Below, in pieces: positions 58,376-63,260 of a stretch of 63,260 nt of DNA (the first letter of the stretch is position 1; every line of letters begins with the position of its first letter). Below the pieces are notes generated by a model. That model ran no database searches. It was not told where the DNA came from and saw only the letters and a program-made list of their open reading frames with translations. Both the position numbers and the translations under genes were made by a program. Source of the DNA: Hyphomicrobiaceae bacterium (lineage in GTDB: Bacteria; Pseudomonadota; Alphaproteobacteria; Rhizobiales; Xanthobacteraceae); the NCBI GenBank assembly GCA_947472885.1, contig CANJBX010000018.1:1-63260 (forward strand). Direction: 5' to 3'.

Positions 58376-61300
58376 TCAGTTTTTAGCTAGCCGATCAACT
58401 ATAATTTCTGCGAGACCGCATGCTGCATCGAGCTTCCAGCCGTTATGTTCGAGCGGATCAGCAACTAAGTTTAACTCGCGATCAAGCTCCGCTCGCACGA
58501 TACTTGCCGTGACTCTCGTATTTTCCAATCGGGCTTCAGTTTTTTGAGCTTGCCAAGGCGTAGGACCGATCGAACCTATGACCAAGTGCACGTTTTTCCA
58601 GATGCCGCTGGCGTCAATATCCGCCGTTAGCGCTACTGACGCGATTGCAAAGTCACCTTGCGAAAACCGAAGCTTTTCGTAGGCCCCTTTGCGCTGGGCG
58701 CTTGCGGGAGGAAGCCAAACACCGGTTAACAGTTCATCTTTAGCGACAACGGTTTCACCAGGACCACTATAGAAAGAAGACATGTCAACTCGCCTCTCTC
58801 CACGGGGACCCGCGATAATAGCAACCGCACCCATCGCAACTAGTGCTGTTGCCGTGTCCGACGGGGTCACCGCTTGACACCGGTGCCCCCCCATCGCCGC
58901 GTGGTAAAAACGATGGTCGCCTGTTATTGCGTAGCAGGGAGCCAATCCTCCCTGTCTTTTGAAACACGGAAAATCATTCTGATAAAACCAGCAACGCTTA
59001 GATTGAATTAAATTACCACCTAACGTTGCGATCGAACGGATTTGAGGTGTCGCTATTTGCTCTATCGCATTTACGAGCATTGGATGTGAAGATTGCAGTT
59101 GCTCAGCAAGACGAGCCAAAGTAACTCCAGCCCCAAGTAGCACCCCCCCGCTTTCATCCGACTCTATCATTTGTAAGGCAGAAATATTTATTATCGATAC
59201 AAGTCGCGCAGGCTCGACGATATTGTTCCTTCGCTGAATTTGCAGGTCGGACCCGCCCGCGATAATCGCGGAATTCTCGTTTAACAAAGCAATGGCACTA
59301 GAAATCGTTTCTGGCGCCTCGAGTGATCGCGGATGATGAACAAGCCTTGGAGTAACCGCCTTCACTTGTCGTTTATGTAGAAATGCAAATAAGCCTCGCG
59401 GGTATAGCCAACGAACGAACCCAATCCACCAACGATCTGGTCGACGCCAAAGGCCGAAGTGTCGTTTTCGTTGTTCTTTCGCAGCGATCGCATTGATTAT
59501 TTTGTCGGGCGTTATTGGAAGATTTGTAATCCGAATTCCGATTGCGTCGTAGACCGCATTCGCAATGGCAGCAGGTGGCGGATTAATGCTGCATTCTCCG
59601 ACGGCCTTAGCACCATATGGCCCTTTCGGATCGCTCTCGCCAACTATGATGCTTCGAACACGAGGAACATCTGCCGCCCGGGGCGGCGCGTAGTGCATGT
59701 AACTTGGTGTGACAAGTTTGCCTTCGTGCCAAATCATTTCTTCGCCAAGTGCGGCGCCGATGCCCATAACGGCACCGCCTGAAATCTGACCTTCTACAAA
59801 TAGCGGATTTATCGGCGTGCCAACATCGTGCGCTGCTACGTAGTCCAGCACAGTCACTTTCCCAGTGCGAACGTCAACGAAAACGCGCGCAGCATGGGCC
59901 GCGTAATTGTAAGAGGCGGAAGCGTTACCGTACCCTGTTTTGGGATCGCCCTGAACAACCGAGTTCTCAACGTAACTGGTTTCAGTTGTTAAAACTCCGT
60001 CGATGGCTTCGTTGCTAAGACGAACGAGGTCGCCGATGGCGACACGCTTGTCGCCGGCAATAGCAAAGCCGTCATCCAGTCTCACGACCTCAGCGCCAAC
60101 GATTGGAATCGCTAACCTTCGCAGACGTTCGGCGGCCGTTTTAGCGGCCTTACGTATCGCGTGGCCGCCGTAATGCGTCCCGCGTGAACTCCAAGCGCCC
60201 ATATCGAATGGGGTCTGCTCAGTGTCGATCATCATAACGCTTACATTCGCCAGATCTACACTGAGCTCCTCTGCTGCAATTTGCGCGAGGATCGTCTTTT
60301 GACCGGTTCCGGGATCTGCACCACCGAACCGGACCCTAACCATCCCATTATTAAAAACGTCAATCGCGCCATCACTTCGATTGGAATCGGGAGCATTATA
60401 CACGCCGCTTGAATGCACACCGGTGGCGACGCCGACGCCGTATCCATAATTACGGTTGAGTTTTTCAAAATCCCAGTTGATTGCCGTGCGAACCGCCTCG
60501 AGACAATCAACGATACGCGCCGTGCCGACTTCCGCTCCAGACAGCGTTGTCGTGTCGTCTTTAATTGCATTTTTAATGCGATAACGAAGCGGGTCTTCGC
60601 CGAATTGCTCCGCTAGATCGTCCATTAAGCTTTCAAGTGCAAAAGCAACCTGCGTTCCACCGTATCCACGAAACTGACCACCCGGTTGCTTGGCGGTATC
60701 GACCAGCCAGGCTTCTGCTTTGACGCCATCCGGTTGATAGCAACTCAAGCCAAGCGATTTTAAACCGGCCATCATTACAGACACACCGGAGTGATTATAT
60801 GCTCCATTGTCTGACAATATATGGGCATCGACTGTTCGCACTCGGCCAACCGCGTCAGCGTGCAGCCGCATCCAGGTCCTCATACCGTGACGAGTTTTCG
60901 TAAACGCAAACTCTTCTTCACGCGTAAACGCGATCCTCACTGTTTCACCCGCGGCTCTGGCGAGCGCCGCCACTACAGCTTCGTGTTCGGACACCTTTGC
61001 TTTGGAACCGAATCCACCGCCAATACCAATCTCGTGAAGAACAACCTGGCTCATTGGGATAGAAAGAATATGAGCCACTTCTTTGCGAACAAAATAGGGG
61101 GCGTGCGTCGATGTCCAAAGATGCATCTTGTTTGCATCACCATCCCAACGCGCGACTGTAACGCTCGCCTCCATAGAAATATGGGATTGTTGAGAAAACC
61201 AGAAAGTCCCCTCTGCCACTTTTGAAGATGCTACACGTCCGCCCTTTGGATCACCCCAATCGCGTTTCAGCTTTGCCGATACATTTGGCGTATCGGTTGG

Positions 61301-61732
61301 TCGCTTATGTAAAGTCGGCGCTCCGCCTTTGAGCGCTTGATCGATGGTCAGCGCCGCAGGCAGCGGGTCGTATTCCACGACGATGGCGCGGAGAGCAGCT
61401 TGTGCCTGCTCTGCTGTTTCCGCCGCAACGGCCGCAACTTCTTGCCCGACAAATCGAACGACGCCCTCAGCTAGCGGGGGTCGATCTGGACTACCTTCAT
61501 GGAGATAGCGCGTTCCGGGCGCAAAATCTGCAAATGTGATAACAGCCCTAACACCGGGCATGGCACGCGCTGCATTTGTATCAAGCTTTCGGATTCGCGC
61601 GTGGGCATGCGGTGACCGCAAAATCCGACCGACCAAAAGATTGTTAAAATCCAGGTCACCAGCGTAAACAAACGTTCCCGATGTACGTTGCTTCCAGTCG
61701 ATCGCTGGAACTCTAGAGCCCACTACTTTCAT
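58376..61732 (-). CDS. Molybdenum hydroxylase, fused Moco-binding and FAD-binding subunits
   Basis: The 1118-residue protein joins a xanthine-dehydrogenase-type molybdenum subunit (residues 1 to about 780, catalytic Glu713 in AVGECS) to an FAD subunit (about 830-1118, TLGGNLIQ). These are normally separate proteins. The FAD part has four cysteines (C914, C923, C933, C952) in an insertion that may hold an extra [4Fe-4S] cluster, as in the 4-hydroxybenzoyl-CoA reductase beta subunit. Hydroxylation of an N-heterocycle or a dehydroxylating reduction are both possible. It overlaps the 2Fe-2S gene by 4 bases. Confidence 0.85.
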   Translation of the reverse strand: MKVVGSRVPAIDWKQRTSGTFVYAGDLDFNNLLVGRILRSPHAHARIRKLDTNAARAMPGVRAVITFADFAPGTRYLHEGSPDRPPLAEGVVRFVGQEVAAVAAETAEQAQAALRAIVVEYDPLPAALTIDQALKGGAPTLHKRPTDTPNVSAKLKRDWGDPKGGRVASSKVAEGTFWFSQQSHISMEASVTVARWDGDANKMHLWTSTHAPYFVRKEVAHILSIPMSQVVLHEIGIGGGFGSKAKVSEHEAVVAALARAAGETVRIAFTREEEFAFTKTRHGMRTWMRLHADAVGRVRTVDAHILSDNGAYNHSGVSVMMAGLKSLGLSCYQPDGVKAEAWLVDTAKQPGGQFRGYGGTQVAFALESLMDDLAEQFGEDPLRYRIKNAIKDDTTTLSGAEVGTARIVDCLEAVRTAINWDFEKLNRNYGYGVGVATGVHSSGVYNAPDSNRSDGAIDVFNNGMVRVRFGGADPGTGQKTILAQIAAEELSVDLANVSVMMIDTEQTPFDMGAWSSRGTHYGGHAIRKAAKTAAERLRRLAIPIVGAEVVRLDDGFAIAGDKRVAIGDLVRLSNEAIDGVLTTETSYVENSVVQGDPKTGYGNASASYNYAAHAARVFVDVRTGKVTVLDYVAAHDVGTPINPLFVEGQISGGAVMGIGAALGEEMIWHEGKLVTPSYMHYAPPRAADVPRVRSIIVGESDPKGPYGAKAVGECSINPPPAAIANAVYDAIGIRITNLPITPDKIINAIAAKEQRKRHFGLWRRPDRWWIGFVRWLYPRGLFAFLHKRQVKAVTPRLVHHPRSLEAPETISSAIALLNENSAIIAGGSDLQIQRRNNIVEPARLVSIINISALQMIESDESGGVLLGAGVTLARLAEQLQSSHPMLVNAIEQIATPQIRSIATLGGNLIQSKRCWFYQNDFPCFKRQGGLAPCYAITGDHRFYHAAMGGHRCQAVTPSDTATALVAMGAVAIIAGPRGERRVDMSSFYSGPGETVVAKDELLTGVWLPPASAQRKGAYEKLRFSQGDFAIASVALTADIDASGIWKNVHLVIGSIGPTPWQAQKTEARLENTRVTASIVRAELDRELNLVADPLEHNGWKLDAACGLAEIIVDRLAKN

Positions 61733-62211
61733 TTCGTGCGTCCCTCCCCGTTGGAACGGCGCTGCTTTATAACTTTGAGTACTGCATCAACAATGCCGGT
61801 GTAGCCCGTGCACCTGCAGATATTTCCCGAGAGTTGATGGCGGACAAACTTCTCCAGCTCATCGTTCTCTTGCGGCAGTACTTTTCTTAAGATTGCTGCC
61901 GACTGTACAAGCTGGCCTGCCGTGCAAAATCCACATTGGAATCCACCATACTCGGCAAAAGTGGCGCGAAGGTCAGATAACTCTTCTACCAAGCCTTCAA
62001 TTGTTGTGACTGGCTCGCGAACAAGCCCTGCCAATACGAGGCAAGAGGGAACTGGGCGTCCACCCAACAGAACCGTGCACGCGCCGCATTCGCCACGCCC
62101 GCAAGCCTCTTTCAATCCCTTCAACTTCAGCTTATCGCGCAAGACGGACGATAAAGTGGCGTCAGCGGACAGTTCAACTTCGCAGAACTCGCCATTCACT
62201 TCAATTTTCAT
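61729..62211 (-). CDS. Molybdenum hydroxylase [2Fe-2S] subunit (CoxS/XdhA-like)
   Basis: The 160-residue protein has a plant-type ferredoxin N-terminus (CGRGECGACTVLLGG) and a second [2Fe-2S] domain (CGFCTAGQ and NICRCTGYTG), typical of the small subunit of the xanthine oxidase family. It transfers electrons between the molybdenum and FAD sites of its partner, encoded directly downstream. The start at 62211 (MKIEVNG) is family-like; an in-frame ATG at 62226 adds five residues. Confidence 0.93.
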   Translation of the reverse strand: MKIEVNGEFCEVELSADATLSSVLRDKLKLKGLKEACGRGECGACTVLLGGRPVPSCLVLAGLVREPVTTIEGLVEELSDLRATFAEYGGFQCGFCTAGQLVQSAAILRKVLPQENDELEKFVRHQLSGNICRCTGYTGIVDAVLKVIKQRRSNGEGRTK

Positions 62212-62452
62212 CGTCTGACCACGCATGATCGGTGTTATTGAACAATCCTAAACGATCAAACCATTCTTAGAAATGATAAAACTGTCGTCGGTTAATTCTA
62301 AAAGTCATATCCCAGGCCGGCATCATCAAAGTAATTTTGGAGCATGCTCTGAAGGTCTGATTGCTCGAACATGGATACCAATGTGCTCAGTCGAACCTAT
62401 CGGCAGTTGACGACGTTCCAGCGCTTCCAGATTTGCTCAAGGAAAAAATAGT
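62212..62452. promoter_or_regulatory. Divergent promoter region of molybdenum hydroxylase and ferredoxin reductase
   Basis: This AT-rich 241-base gap lies between two divergent gene starts and so should hold both promoters. I see no clear -35/-10 pair. A short open frame with a GAAGG signal (TTG at 62361, 36 codons to 62471) is present but was not accepted as a gene. Confidence 0.4.
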
Positions 62453-63116
62453 GTGCTTTACGATGCGGTGATTGTCGGGGGAGGCCAAAGCGCGGCTTGC
62501 GCGGCAGGAGCGCTTCGTGATGCTGGGTATACGGGCGAGCTTACCATTATTGGTGATGAAGAATATCATCCCTACGAACGGCCTCCTTTGTCGAAGGATC
62601 TCTTGACAGGGCGGACGGAAATCCAATCGACGTACGTTCGGCCTGTGCCTTGGTACAAGGATTCAAACGTAAACATTTGTTTAGGTGCGCGCGTCCTCAA
62701 GATCGATAGACAGTCAAAATCTGTTCTTCTATCTACGGGAGATCATGTGCCCTATGGCGCGCTGCTGTTGGCCACGGGAGCTCGACCACGCATTCTCCCA
62801 GGCCTGCCGCCCGGCCCCACGGTATTCTATCTACGCACGATCAATGACACGCTAGCGCTCAGGTCAGCTTTAACACCGGGCAAACGTGTCGCTGTGATAG
62901 GTGCGGGCTTTATTGGATCAGAAATTGCCGCCGCCGCAAGAAAGTCTAAGTGTGAAGTCGTCGTCTTTGAGACGGCCTTGCACGTTCTCGCACGAGTGGC
63001 GCCTAATTTGATAGGCAATTACGTCAGGCAGATTCACGAACGTGAAGGTGTACAGCTCCACCTCAGCTGTACTGTGAAGGATACGAGAGTTACGAACACC
63101 TGCGAGATAACGCTGA
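62453..63116 (+). pseudogene. FAD-dependent ferredoxin reductase, 3' truncated by the right-hand IS
   Basis: The visible 221 codons carry the first FAD motif GGGQSA (9-14), PYERPPLSK and the NAD-binding GAGFIGSE, as in the reductases of three-component ring-hydroxylating oxygenases and rubredoxin reductases, which have about 400 residues. The frame reaches the IS end at 63117 and stops shortly inside it. A GTG start at 62453 is used. The C-terminal third, with part of the FAD site and the dimer domain, is missing in the window. It is the natural partner of the Rieske ferredoxin. Confidence 0.85.
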
Positions 63117-63260
63117 GAGTCTGTTCGGAAAGTTCAAGCAGGATTGCTTAGCTTTCTCACCATGAGTCGGATCGAGGCGAGACGCAAGAACGCGAGCGCT
63201 TTTCCATTCAGGCACTCCCAGTCCTTGGCGAGCCTGCGGCATCTGCCAAGCCATGCGAAA
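63117..63260 (-). mobile_element. 3' end of an IS5-family insertion sequence (right copy)
   Basis: The sequence from 63117 (GAGTCTGTTC) to the end of the window is the same IS end as at 1-120, in inverse orientation. On the minus strand it encodes a transposase C-terminus: FAWLGRCRRLAKDWE, then ALAFLRLASIRLM, stop at 63134-63136. The three bases before it (TGA, 63114-63116) fit a TNA target. It interrupts the reductase gene, so this insertion is a true disruption event in the genome and not merely an assembly edge. Confidence 0.85.
63134..63260 (-). CDS. IS5-family transposase, C-terminal fragment (right copy)
   Basis: The frame enters from the right window edge and ends at the stop codon at 63134-63136. 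It encodes about 41 residues, identical to the left copy where they overlap except for one Leu/Ile. The catalytic DDE region lies outside. The fragment is too short to judge whether the full transposase is intact. Confidence 0.8.
   Translation of the reverse strand, partial: FAWLGRCRRLAKDWECLNGKALAFLRLASIRLMVRKLSNPA

Noticed and set aside
62361-62471. Short frame (TTG start, 36 codons) before the reductase gene
   Set aside because: A weak GAAGG signal exists, but length and sequence give no support and it overlaps the reductase start.

Overview
The window looks like chromosome of an alphaproteobacterium of the order Hyphomicrobiales (Rhizobiales), most likely the Bradyrhizobium/Rhodopseudomonas/Afipia side. 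The signs are a GC-rich core with many GTG/TTG starts, a FzlA-like gene next to queG, a complex-I NDUFA9-like gene, dnaK-dnaJ followed by a PmtA-like methyltransferase, hrcA-grpE opposite rph-rdgB-hemW, and rsmI-yraN-gshB-comM. This is inferred from gene content; no database search was possible. Both ends lie inside copies of one IS5-type insertion sequence in opposite orientation, so the window is probably a complete contig that ended at a repeated IS.

Region 1 (1-38,060) is conserved core. After the IS end comes tRNA-Leu(CAG), an NDUFA9-like reductase, lldD, uppP, a fzlA-like GST, queG and a hydrolase. Then follow the translation block infC-rpmI-rplT-(DinB)-pheS-pheT, a Tat-exported amine oxidase, an EI24-like membrane protein, nth, DUF2244, an AraC-Ogt fusion and an exported esterase. 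On the minus strand lie gpmA, dapB, pyrF, an FMN reductase, a pmtA-like gene, dnaJ and dnaK. GtrA with a flavoprotein, a secreted protein of unknown function, grpE, hrcA, rph, rdgB, hemW, an LppC-like lipoprotein, rsmI, yraN and gshB complete the block.

Region 2 (38,061-about 42,100) is the edge of an integrated element. The first 35 codons of comM (yifB, Mg-chelatase-like) are visible and the reading frame then departs from the family and stops. A large serine recombinase begins 7 bp after that stop, followed by three or four small genes of unknown function. The element has apparently integrated into comM; its other end is not in the window.

Region 3 (42,147-63,116) is a catabolic cluster with lower GC, almost entirely on the minus strand. 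In transcription order it encodes a two-gene molybdenum hydroxylase (2Fe-2S subunit, then a fused Moco-FAD subunit), a Tat-exported amidase, a TauABC/SsuABC-type ABC importer, a LysR regulator and a NagG/AndAc-type Rieske oxygenase pair. It continues with an amidohydrolase, a TarD-like enolase-superfamily enzyme, a second Rieske oxygenase pair, an arylformamidase-like hydrolase, an ACMSD/decarboxylase-type amidohydrolase, a Rieske ferredoxin and a GC-rich gentisate 1,2-dioxygenase. A ferredoxin-reductase gene on the opposite strand is cut by the right-hand IS. Together they could import an aromatic, perhaps N-containing, compound, hydroxylate it, hydrolyse an amide or lactam, and route a salicylate- or anthranilate-like intermediate to ring cleavage at a gentisate-type ring. 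The substrate cannot be read from sequence. This cluster is the best candidate for an undescribed system.
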